A stretch of DNA of 38,862 nt from Rhodococcus aetherivorans (GTDB lineage Bacteria > Actinomycetota > Actinomycetes > Mycobacteriales > Mycobacteriaceae): contig NZ_JAALEG010000061.1 in the NCBI RefSeq assembly GCF_011058165.1, positions 1 to 38,862 of the forward strand, written 5' to 3'. The position numbers and the translations under genes were made by a program. Every line of letters starts with the position of its first letter. Positions within the stretch are counted from its first letter, which is position 1. The notes below the pieces were generated by a model. The model was given only the letters and a program-made list of their open reading frames with translations, searched no databases and was not told where the DNA came from. Of the stretch, positions 32,541 through 38,862 are shown piece after piece.

Positions 32541-33062
32541 TCAGCGGCCACCTTCGAGGGCGAGTGCCTTGTCGTCGGCCGGGAGCAGCACCGACCGGGC
32601 CACCTGCACGGCGCGGGCGAGCTCGGCGGTGAAGGCGCGGTGACCGGCCCGGTCGAAGAACCGGAAGACCAGCGGTCCGGCCTCGACGTCGACCCAGTGG
32701 ATGTGACGGCGACGCTGCGGATCGAACGCCCCACCGGGGGTGATCTTGGACGGCGGCACCGTCGACCAGTTCACCGTCACCACATGCTCTCCGGCGGCGA
32801 AGCGCTCCGGGCGCAGCAGGAACTGCTCGGGCAGCACCGTCGTCACCCCGTCGGCGACCGGGCGACGCAGCACCGCGACCAGGCCACGGACCACGGCGGG
32901 GTCGGTGAAGACCATCCGCACCGCGCCGATGGTGGCGAACACCGCCGCGCTCGCGGTCAGCGCGCTGGTCACATCCAGCCGCACCTCCTGCGACGCTCCG
33001 GCGATCAGGACGGTGGTGCGGGTGGTCAAGGTCGGAAAGCTCGGGGTCTGCGACGCGGTCAT
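32541..33062 (-). CDS. Hypothetical protein (173 aa)
   Basis: ATG at 33062 with AGGAAGG upstream. Beta-rich N-terminus (TTRTTVLIAGASQEVRLDVTSALTASAAVFATIGAVRMVF), a middle with FLLRPERFAAGEHVVTVNWSTVPP, then RRHIHWVDVEAGPLVFRFFDRAGHRAFTAELARAVQVARSVL. No signal peptide, no transmembrane span. Not recognised. It is in the same direction as the 103-residue gene, 140 bp upstream of it. Confidence 0.65.
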   Translation of the reverse strand: MTASQTPSFPTLTTRTTVLIAGASQEVRLDVTSALTASAAVFATIGAVRMVFTDPAVVRGLVAVLRRPVADGVTTVLPEQFLLRPERFAAGEHVVTVNWSTVPPSKITPGGAFDPQRRRHIHWVDVEAGPLVFRFFDRAGHRAFTAELARAVQVARSVLLPADDKALALEGGR

Positions 33063-33973
33063 GGCGACCTTCCTGCTGGAGGTGAGAACCGGCGCGGGTC
33101 CGCCTGTTCTTTTGCCCTTCTGGCAGGGAGCATTTGGACCGGCATGAGGGCCGTGGAGTGCAACCTCTGGGACGGAAAAATCTCGCCGGAGCGCAGCGGA
33201 GGAGAGAATTTTCCGGGCCGTCAGGCCGCGCAGCGCCCAGGGGTTGCGCGCAGCGGACCGCCGGTCAAAATCGGAGGCCAGAAGGGCAAATCAGGCTCTT
33301 GTGCAGGGCGGAGCGCAGCGGAGCTCGATTCGGTGTGCGCCGCAGGCGCACCACGGACCACGCCCGAGGTCGACAACGCTCCTGTCCGCGGCGATCGCCG
33401 GTGCGCGCCAGGAGGTCACGGCCTCAAAGGCTCCTGCACACCCACCAGGCCGGGCCCCACTTCCTCTGAGCGAGGCGGCGGACGTCGTGCCGGCGGTGCA
33501 GCGTGCTCGTCCCTCTCCCCTGCGCCGTGCCGGTGTCGCTGGGGCATGTTGACCGGGTGACGGCCCGACGGCAGATCCTCTCACGGGGCGGGAAGGCTGT
33601 AGCCGACCGAGGCCGGTCTGCAAGGCCGTTGCCGTCCGGAAAGGCCCCAGCGAGAGGGTGTTTCCGGCCGGGCCGCGGCGCACGGAGCCTGGGAGGCACC
33701 CGCTCCGCGAGTTATAGCGCTACAACGCCTGAATTGGTGCCGAGAGACGTCCCCGTTTCCGCCGGGCGCCACCATTGCAAAGGTAGTTCCTGGGAGGACA
33801 CCGCCACCGCCCCCGCAGCGGGTGAGGTTCGCCGTGGGCGCGGCAGATGGCGGTACGCGTGCGTTCTCCTGATCGACGTGAATCCGACCTTCGGGTGCGC
33901 GCCCCGGCAGTGCGCGTACTGACGTCGTCGGCGGCACTGGAGGCTGTGCCGGGGGTGTTGCTCCGGTCGGGGG
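33063..33973. other. 0.9-kb non-coding region with inverted repeats
   Basis: No gene supported. Holds a 14-bp inverted pair, TTTGCCCTTCTGGC at 33111-33124 and its complement at 33277-33290, a hairpin at about 33334-33350 (GTGCGCC-GCA-GGCGCAC), two copies of GGAGCGCAGCGGA (about 33188 and 33310), and one iteron word at 33709-33727. Such clustering is usual for plasmid origins or transfer sites, but no further sign identifies one. Confidence 0.5.
33709..33727. repeat. Isolated inverted copy of the terminal iteron word
   Basis: These 19 bases are the exact reverse complement of 38636-38654 in the terminal repeat array (word CGTTGTAGCGCTATAACTC). It is the only full-length copy away from the array that I found. 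A related, shorter word sits at 36994-37020. Confidence 0.75.
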
Positions 33974-34156
33974 TTACAGGTCGAACAGAGAGAACTGAGC
34001 GGCCTGAGCCTGGGTTTCGGTGTCGCGGCGGTGCCGGTCGGCCATGGCGCGGGCGAGGTCTTCGGTGCAGCCGAGTTCGTTGGCGACCTCACTCCAGTCG
34101 TGGCCGTCGTGGCGCAGCTGCCACGCCCACTGGTGCAGCTGTTTGTCCATCTCCAT
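33974..34156 (-). CDS. Small HTH-type protein (60 aa)
   Basis: ATG at 34156 behind GAGGGGGC. MEMDKQLHQWAWQLRHDGHDWSEVANELGCTEDLARAMADRHRRDTETQAQAAQFSLFDL contains a helix-turn-helix pattern (WSEVANELGCTEDLARAMADR) and could bind DNA as a regulator of the plasmid. Its small size and plain composition limit certainty. Confidence 0.6.
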   Translation of the reverse strand: MEMDKQLHQWAWQLRHDGHDWSEVANELGCTEDLARAMADRHRRDTETQAQAAQFSLFDL

Positions 34157-34455
34157 GCCGGGCGCCCCCTCGATGACCCGGGGCGCTCTCGCCCCTTGAC
34201 TCGTGAGCTGCCGCGACGGTAGCCGAGCAGACGCGGATTCTCCGGCAGGCGCGCCGAGGAGGCTCCGGCCAGATAGGAGCCGTGCGCGGGCCGTGCCGAC
34301 AGAACCGCCACGGCGCAGCGGGCCTCGGCGGAAAGCCGGTCCGGACCGGGCAGGTCGCGGACCCCCGGCGGATGCGGGGGCAGGAGGGGCCGCGGTGATC
34401 GGCGACGGTGATCGGCGACAATGCCGTGGGCCGGATACCGGAGGAAGAAGGTGTG
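34157..34455. other. Short spacer with a 13-bp tandem duplication
   Basis: No gene seen. GGTGATCGGCGAC occurs twice in tandem at 34394-34406 and 34407-34419, just before the DUF3800-like gene. Possibly a binding site for its regulator. Confidence 0.5.
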
Positions 34456-34992
34456 ATGCCAACCGTGGAGATCTTCGTCGACGAGGCGAAGACGAAGGAC
34501 TACTTGATCTGCGCGGTGGTGGTGCCTTCCGAGGATCTGGCTGTGGCCCGCAAGACGATGCGCGCACTCAAGCCGAACAACCGGGATCGGCTGCACATGC
34601 ACGACGAGCGCCCGGAGAATCGGCGGCGGATCGTGGCCGCCTTCGCCCGCACACCGCCGATTCGGCAGGCTCACCTGTTCACCGCGCCGATCGTCGGTCG
34701 CCCGCACCGGCAGGTCCGTGACCAGTTGCTGGCGGCGTTGGCGGTGCACAGCGCCGAGCTGGGAGCGCGCCGCATCCTGGTCGAATCGTGTGCCCAGGAC
34801 AAGCAGGATCTCGCGGCGCTCACCGGGGCTCTCGCCCGGGTCGGGGCGGCCACGACGGTCCGGGCGAGGGTGGACCGTCGGCACGCGCACGAGTTGCGGT
34901 GGGCTGCGGACCTGATCGCCTACGCCTATACCGCCGGCGGGCAGCTGCGGCGCGCGATCGACTCGCTGGTCACCGCGGCGCGGGTGCGGTAG
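34456..34992 (+). CDS. DUF3800-like protein
   Basis: 178 residues from the ATG at 34456 (GGAGGAAG 8 nt upstream). The opening MPTVEIFVDEAKTKDYLICAVVVPSEDLAVARKTMRAL resembles the DUF3800 start (a beta strand with FxDES/FxDEA then a cytosolic RNase H-like core), and HAHELRWAADLIAYAYTAGGQLRRAIDSL at the end has the conserved acidic residue and helix typical of the fold. Members are found on mobile elements and in defence loci, with unknown activity. The assignment is moderate; no toxin-antitoxin partner is visible next to it. Confidence 0.6.
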   Translation: MPTVEIFVDEAKTKDYLICAVVVPSEDLAVARKTMRALKPNNRDRLHMHDERPENRRRIVAAFARTPPIRQAHLFTAPIVGRPHRQVRDQLLAALAVHSAELGARRILVESCAQDKQDLAALTGALARVGAATTVRARVDRRHAHELRWAADLIAYAYTAGGQLRRAIDSLVTAARVR

Positions 34993-35001
34993 ACAAGCGC
35001 A

Positions 35002-35045
35002 AAGGCCGGGCGACCACGCAAAGCGTGCGGGCTCCCGGCCTTACT
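35002..35045. terminator. Terminator hairpin after the DUF3800-like gene
   Basis: AAGGCCGGG (35002-35010) pairs with CCCGGCCTT (35034-35042); an inner CCACGC/GCGTG stem extends it, followed by TACTTTCC. It lies 10 bp after the stop of the gene. Confidence 0.7.
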
Positions 35046-35404
35046 TTCCTGACTCTTCGCCAGGACACCCTCAACGATAGCGGGCCACTCCCCCACCGTC
35101 GAGCACCACACCTTCGGTACGGACCAACAAGAACCGGACCGGACCGTCACAGTGACATCGGCAGCCGCCCTACGCGGACCCTGGGGATGTCGCCGCATCC
35201 CCCGGGTAGGCCAGTGCCCCGGCGTCGGGGGGTGAACCGCCGGGGCACACGGCCCGCACGTCCGAGGGGACCGTGCGCGACCAAGGACGACACTACACAG
35301 AACCACCACCGCCGTCTCACGTCCCGCGGCAAGGTGTCGGACCGGCGTCGTACGCTGCCCGGTGAGCGCCCCGGCACCCAACGCACCGGGGCGTTCGCCT
35401 TCTT
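35046..35404. other. Spacer with two further hairpins
   Basis: No gene supported. A 10-bp stem TGCCCCGGCG at 35215-35224 pairs with 35238-35247, and an 8-bp stem CGCCCCGG at 35367-35374 pairs with 35386-35393, followed by a T-rich run (TTCGCCTTCTTTC). The second is a likely terminator for the convergent zinc-ribbon gene or for a plus-strand transcript. Confidence 0.5.
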
Positions 35405-35611
35405 TCAGGACCACCGCACTCCCGGCCGCGGCGGGCCGACATGGGGCGGTGAGCCGATGGTGACCTCGCAGGTGCGGCACGTCCAGGTGCGGTGGCCGCC
35501 GGCGCCGGGGGTGCAGTCGCACGGGATCCAGCCGACGAGGACCTGGTTCGGGGCGAGGCGATGTCCGGCGGGGCAGATCGTCGGTGCTCGCTCGTACCGG
35601 GCCACATCCAT
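35405..35611 (-). CDS. Small zinc-ribbon protein (68 aa)
   Basis: ATG at 35611. The Cys/His pattern CPAGH (C13, H17), CDC (C31, C33), HRTWTCRTC (H40, C44, C47) could bind one or two zinc ions, in a ribbon fold resembling those of small plasmid-borne DNA-binding or stability proteins. No ribosome site is clear. A LexA-type box lies 27-42 bp upstream of the start, so it may be SOS-induced. Function not recognised. Confidence 0.6.
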   Translation of the reverse strand: MDVARYERAPTICPAGHRLAPNQVLVGWIPCDCTPGAGGHRTWTCRTCEVTIGSPPHVGPPRPGVRWS

Positions 35612-35637
35612 AATGGTCGCACCACTCCCCCACTCAG

Positions 35638-35653
35638 GGGAACATATGTTCGA
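35638..35653. promoter_or_regulatory. LexA/SOS-type box upstream of the zinc-ribbon gene
   Basis: Core GAAC-ATAT-GTTC followed by GA; the right half GTTCGA matches the actinobacterial LexA consensus TCGAAC-N4-GTTCGA, while the left half is GGGAAC (4 of 6). The 12-bp core 35640-35651 is a perfect palindrome. Confidence 0.6.
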
Positions 35654-35676
35654 ACACGCCTGCTATGATGGGACTC

Positions 35677-35713
35677 GACGCCGGGACTGTGGGGGAAGCA
35701 CAGTCCCGGCGTC
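35677..35713. terminator. Perfect 15-bp hairpin followed by a T run
   Basis: Arms 35677-35691 (GACGCCGGGACTGTG) and 35699-35713 pair perfectly around GGGGAAG, followed by ACCGTTTTC. A -10-like TGCTATGAT sits at 35661-35669, just before it, so a very short plus-strand transcript is conceivable. Confidence 0.7.
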
Positions 35714-35801
35714 ACCGTTTTCTGCACCCCCGTGCTGCGGCCACCGGTTCGTTCGGCAGCAGGTGCCTACCCGCACGGCACAGCATGTGGCCCGCGGCAG
35801 G

Positions 35802-36917
35802 TCACACCGACACCAGTCGCTCCTCGCGGTGGGTGACCGCGTCGAGCGGGAGCAGCACCACCGGCGGGATCTCGAAGCCTTCGGCGTAGGCCGCGTTCTT
35901 GAAGCGCTGCCAGCGCCGGCACACCGTGGACGGGGACGGGGTGTCCTCCAGCTCGGTGGCCACCTGCGCATAGGTCAGCTGCGGGCGGTCCAGCAGGATC
36001 GCCGCGACCTCCTTCTCCTCACTGCGCAGTGTGCACCCGGCCAGGAACTCGCGCAGGCCGTCGACCGTCTGCGGATAGCCACCGGACGTCGGCGCGAGAG
36101 TCTGCTCGGGCGATGCCTCGAGCGGGGCCGGGGCCTGCACGACCCCCTCCCCCGGTGCCTCCTCACCGTGGCGCCCGATGTGCTGCGGCTGCACCGTTGC
36201 AGGCTCGGCGGCACCGGCGGAGGCATCGGTGTGCACGCGTGCACCGGGGTACTGCACGTCGTGCACGACGGGTGCATCCTCCGCAGGGTCGTGCACCTCC
36301 GCAGGGTCGTGCACCTCCGATGCCTCGGGTGTGCTCGCGGGCTGCTCCCGGGGGGTCATCGGGTGCGCGTCGTGCACCGCCTCGTTGTAGCGGCCACGTT
36401 CGACGGCCAGCGCCCGCACGATCGTGGTGAACAGATGCAACAGCGCCAGGAACAGCAGCGGCACGATCATCGCAATGCAGGCGGCAATGGCAGCCGGTTG
36501 CGGCTGGTACCCGACATCGACACCGGCCGCGGCCTGCGCGTGCCGCTGCCCGGCCAGGCGGAAGGCGTGGTAGCCGTTGCCGGCCACGCTGAGCAGGACC
36601 GTGCCCGTGGCCAGGGCCTTGCAGTACCGGCGGGCACCGCGGAACTCGTCGTCGGTCCCCAGTGCAACGAGAGCGAGGGCCGCGGCGGCCTGTGCAACAT
36701 CGAGTGCCACCGGCGCCATCCAGGCCAGTTCCGGGCGCACACCGATTTCCAGGGTGAGCTGACGCAACGCATCGAACGACAGGGTGAACGCCAGCGCTGC
36801 AAGCACGAGCGTCATCGCTGCAACAGCACCGAGGGCCATGGTCTTCGAGTGCAATCGTCGGCGTGCACTTGCGGACGGTAGCTGACGTTGCGCAGCGCGA
36901 ACGTTAAGGTCATACAT
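35802..36917 (-). CDS. DUF2637 (SpdA-like) membrane protein with C-terminal helix-turn-helix domain
   Basis: 371 residues; ATG at 36917 with AAAGGA 10 nt upstream. N-terminal part: four membrane helices (about 28-50, 62-85, 100-120, 145-172) with the DUF2637 pattern FDALRQLTLEIGVRPELAWMAPVALDVAQAA. DUF2637 proteins occur on actinobacterial plasmids and chromosomes and are linked to spread of conjugative plasmids (Spd). The middle is a disordered His/Pro/Ala-rich spacer with repeated HDPAEV. The end (about 275-345: LLDRPQLTYAQVATELEDTPSPSTVCRRWQRFK) is a helix-turn-helix that may bind the TGCA-rich DNA around it (inference). The gene itself is rich in TGCA words. Confidence 0.8.
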   Translation of the reverse strand: MYDLNVRAAQRQLPSASARRRLHSKTMALGAVAAMTLVLAALAFTLSFDALRQLTLEIGVRPELAWMAPVALDVAQAAAALALVALGTDDEFRGARRYCKALATGTVLLSVAGNGYHAFRLAGQRHAQAAAGVDVGYQPQPAAIAACIAMIVPLLFLALLHLFTTIVRALAVERGRYNEAVHDAHPMTPREQPASTPEASEVHDPAEVHDPAEDAPVVHDVQYPGARVHTDASAGAAEPATVQPQHIGRHGEEAPGEGVVQAPAPLEASPEQTLAPTSGGYPQTVDGLREFLAGCTLRSEEKEVAAILLDRPQLTYAQVATELEDTPSPSTVCRRWQRFKNAAYAEGFEIPPVVLLPLDAVTHREERLVSV

Positions 36918-36993
36918 GATCGGAATTTCCTTTGCTGAGGTAGCCGGTCACGGAGTCCCGTTGGATTGCAGGTCGAGCGGGGCTCCCCCTCTT

Positions 36994-37024
36994 TATGGCG
37001 CTAGAACGTTGAAACGCTATGCAG
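36994..37024. repeat. Iteron-like words between the DUF2637 and RHH genes
   Basis: TATGGCGCTAGAACGTT, then GAAACGCTATGC: shares GGCGCTA, AACGTT and AACGCTAT with the array at 38290-38862. It is a small outlier of that family in the promoter region of the DUF2637 gene. Confidence 0.55.
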
Positions 37025-37540
37025 CTAGAGGCGAGGTCTTCCTTGGTTGCCAGTTTCAGGCGCACCTGCCCGGATCGCGGCAATCACCTGCTCGGTGGAC
37101 ATGCGAGAGGCCAACTCACGAAGTGCAAAACGAACGATCGCACTACGGGAATCAATGCGTGGTTTTTGCTTCCGCCCGAGATAGATCGCCTCCTCGAGGA
37201 ACTGGTCGGTCTCGGCGTCCAGATAGATCGTCGACTTTGTTAGCTCGTCCACTTCTGTGGAAGGCACTGGAGGCGCCGCCTTCGGCAACTCGGAGGCAGG
37301 CAACGCGAGTGCCGGTTCCCGGTCGTTGACGGTCTGCGCGGCCGCTTGCTCCAAGTGGGCCGCAGCGTCCGATGTAGACGGTCGAATCTCTTGCACGGGG
37401 GGCGCAATGGGATTGGTCGGGTTCTCGGAATCGGTGGGAATCTCCACCGGAACCGACCGGGGCTTGTGCCGCGGTGGCGGCATGGTGCGCCCACTGGCAC
37501 GCTTATTCTTTTGCCGCAAGGCATCGAGTCCGTTAGTCAT
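37025..37540 (-). CDS. Ribbon-helix-helix partition protein (ParB-like partner of ParA)
   Basis: 171 residues; ATG at 37540 overlaps the parA end by 8 nt. N-terminal half is low-complexity, Pro/Ala-rich; the C-terminal third has the RHH pattern STIYLDAETDQFLEEAIYLGRKQKPRIDSRSAIVRFALRELASRM with a beta strand and two helices. RHH proteins that follow ParA in the same operon are the centromere-binding ParB-type partners of type Ib plasmid partition. The likely binding sites are the repeats upstream of parA. Confidence 0.8.
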   Translation of the reverse strand: MTNGLDALRQKNKRASGRTMPPPRHKPRSVPVEIPTDSENPTNPIAPPVQEIRPSTSDAAAHLEQAAAQTVNDREPALALPASELPKAAPPVPSTEVDELTKSTIYLDAETDQFLEEAIYLGRKQKPRIDSRSAIVRFALRELASRMSTEQVIAAIRAGAPETGNQGRPRL

Positions 37541-38249
37541 TGACGTACTCCTGGAGGAACTTCGCGGTGTCGGTGATTGCAGCCGCGAAAGCCCGCAACG
37601 GCTTGGCCGGTGGTTCCTCGGCGGTGATTGCAATGCGCTTCGTTCGAGTGCCAACCCGGGCGGCATGGGGAACCGGAGGCGCAACTTGCACCGGCGTGCC
37701 GTCAACCATCCGCGCAAGACGGTCGATCATCGTTCCCGGAGGTGCTGCCGGCACCATTGTCGGCGAAATGACCAGGGGGTAGTCGGCGAGTTCGTCGACG
37801 AGCTGCTCAGTTGCATCGAGATCCAGCTTCCGCAACGGAGTCGGGGCAAGAACGACATTTGCAACGGACAGTGCACCATGGGCCTGGGTTGTTGCACCTG
37901 GATGCGTGTCCACGACGACCCATTCCGTGTCCCACTCCCCCGCCCACTGCACCAGCGCATCCGCCATTGCATCTTCGCTGGGCGCCTGGTCGTACAGATC
38001 AGGATGCCCAGGTACCAGACGCGGCTTCTTGAAGCCGTTCAACGGCTTGGGGGTCTTTCCGGTGCGGATTGCATCGAGGATCGGAATGCGGGCCCGGTCG
38101 AGAGGCCGATCCCCCCACTTACCGGTGGCGCCGCCCCCGTCGTACTCCAAGTCCACCAGGACTGCGTCCAGCTCGTAAGCCAACTCGTACGCCATCGTGG
38201 TTTTTCCCACCCCTCCCTTCCGGGAGTGGCAAACGATGATTTTGGCCAT
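37533..38249 (-). CDS. parA: ParA partition ATPase (type Ib)
   Basis: 238 residues; ATG at 38249 with AAAGG upstream. Deviant Walker A motif KGGVGKTT at residues 11-18 (K11 and K16) and a Walker A' type DLEYDGGGATGKWG follow; VVDTHPG serves as the Walker B-type segment. It lacks the N-terminal HTH of type Ia ParA, as in small type Ib proteins. It moves plasmid copies apart through nucleoid DNA. Unusually, its codons include many GCA alanines that create TGCAA/TTGCA words. Confidence 0.92.
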   Translation of the reverse strand: MAKIIVCHSRKGGVGKTTMAYELAYELDAVLVDLEYDGGGATGKWGDRPLDRARIPILDAIRTGKTPKPLNGFKKPRLVPGHPDLYDQAPSEDAMADALVQWAGEWDTEWVVVDTHPGATTQAHGALSVANVVLAPTPLRKLDLDATEQLVDELADYPLVISPTMVPAAPPGTMIDRLARMVDGTPVQVAPPVPHAARVGTRTKRIAITAEEPPAKPLRAFAAAITDTAKFLQEYVND

Positions 38250-38384
38250 TGCATGGAGCCTTTCGTCGGTTGCACTGGGTGCAATGAGTCGGTGCATTGA
38301 GGCGCTGCAGCGTGCAGCGCTACTACGCTCTGAACGCTAAGCGTCGGAACGCTGCAACGTCGTAGCGCCACGCCGTTGCAGCGT

Positions 38385-38511
38385 TGCACCGTTGTAGCGG
38401 AGCAACGTTCCAACGCTGCAACGTTCCGTCGCCAGAGCGTTGTAGCTCTGCAACGCTTCAAGATCGTAGCGCTCTAACGCTCAGCCATGGTAACGGCATG
38501 ACGTGACAACG
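38385..38511 (+). repeat. Exact 127-bp direct repeat, copy 1
   Basis: Identical to 38736-38862; the match begins at TGCACC and ends ACAACG. Offset is 351 bp. It lies in the middle of the array. Confidence 0.95.
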
Positions 38512-38735
38512 TTCTAACGTTTAGACGTTATGGCGCTACAACTGGGATGTCCGCCCATCGGGCGCATTGCCCGGCGTTACGCTCCGACGTTCAAGCGCTA
38601 TAGCGGCTCTGCCCAATCAGCGCGTTGCGCAACGACGTTGTAGCGCTATAACTCATGCTTGCTGAACACATTGGGTGACCAGCAGTTTCCCCAAGGCTCG
38701 GCCGAGAACTCCGTAGTAGTCCACTGCCCGCTCCC

Positions 38736-38862
38736 TGCACCGTTGTAGCGGAGCAACGTTCCAACGCTGCAACGTTCCGTCGCCAGAGCGTTGTAGCTCT
38801 GCAACGCTTCAAGATCGTAGCGCTCTAACGCTCAGCCATGGTAACGGCATGACGTGACAACG
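38736..38862 (+). repeat. Exact 127-bp direct repeat, copy 2, ends at the window edge
   Basis: Identical to 38385-38511 and stops exactly at the last base of the window. The sequence before the match differs (T versus C at the preceding base). Likely a contig end in a repeat, or the start of a tandem 351-bp unit. Confidence 0.95.

Larger units (their letters stand above)
38290..38862. repeat. Dense AACG/GTAGCG repeat array (putative centromere or iterons)
   Basis: Upstream of parA, short words AACGTT, AACGCT, GTAGCG and TTGTAGC recur in both orientations, often every 8-11 bp (for example CAACGTTC, CAACGCTG, CAACGTTC in a row). No gene fits here. The location and half-site phasing suggest a partition site (parS) for the RHH protein, or an origin with iterons; no replication protein is seen. 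Not a CRISPR: the repeats are uneven and spacers are absent. Confidence 0.7.

Noticed and set aside
35046-35404. Minus-strand frame with VGEWPAIVEGVLAKSQE
   Set aside because: No start with a ribosome site, no family motif, and it overlaps hairpins and terminator signals; probably chance.
38290-38862. CRISPR-like array at the right end
   Set aside because: Repeat words are short, irregular, in both orientations and without unique spacers of constant size; no cas genes.

Overview
The window is GC-rich actinobacterial DNA. Many GTG starts, Tat and lipoprotein signals, an actinobacterial-type CtaD, CopD-CtaG and CtpG, and a plasmid partition/SpdA-like end suggest a metal-resistance plasmid or contig from a Corynebacteriales-type host (Rhodococcus, Gordonia, Nocardia); the genus is an inference.

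1-16.7 kb: a copper and respiratory-assembly block. In order it has a cytochrome c biogenesis protein (CcsB, cut by the left edge), an M23 peptidase, DUF3105 and DUF305 proteins, a small membrane protein, a frameshifted NRAMP transporter, CtaG, CopC, a DsbA-like oxidoreductase with a VKOR-like partner, two unknown proteins, cytochrome oxidase subunit I (CtaD), an M56 peptidase, a BlaI/CopY-family repressor, a second M23 peptidase and a CopD-CtaG fusion. Six inverted repeats of one design (AAATACTA-N7-TAGTATTT, core ACTA-N7-TAGT) lie in front of six transcription units here, and I saw none elsewhere. I read the block as one regulon of the local BlaI-type repressor, with the M56 peptidase as its likely inactivator.

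16.7-23.7 kb: metal export and oxidation. It holds a CDF exporter, a Rieske-type lipoprotein, a two-domain multicopper oxidase co-transcribed with a ZIP permease, a CueO/laccase-like three-domain oxidase, a SHOCT membrane protein and a cupin.

23.7-29.3 kb: a Cd/Pb module (CmtR-like ArsR sensor, CtpG-like P-type ATPase, LspA, DUF3703), tightly overlapped like one operon. Around it lies a graveyard: an inverted broken DUF3703 copy, a frameshifted CadD cadmium transporter, a MerB-like C-terminal remnant, and one intact DinB-like protein.

29.3-38.9 kb: plasmid backbone. It holds small hypothetical proteins, a KfrA-like coiled-coil protein with a palindromic operator, a small HTH protein, a DUF3800-like protein, a zinc-ribbon protein behind a LexA-type box, a DUF2637 (SpdA-like) membrane/HTH protein, a ribbon-helix-helix partition protein, ParA, and a dense repeat array (putative centromere or iterons). 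The window stops exactly at the end of a 127-bp exact direct repeat, which may be an assembly break. The 36-38.9 kb part is very rich in the word TGCA. No replication initiator, relaxase, tRNA, rRNA, CRISPR array or complete insertion sequence was recognised.
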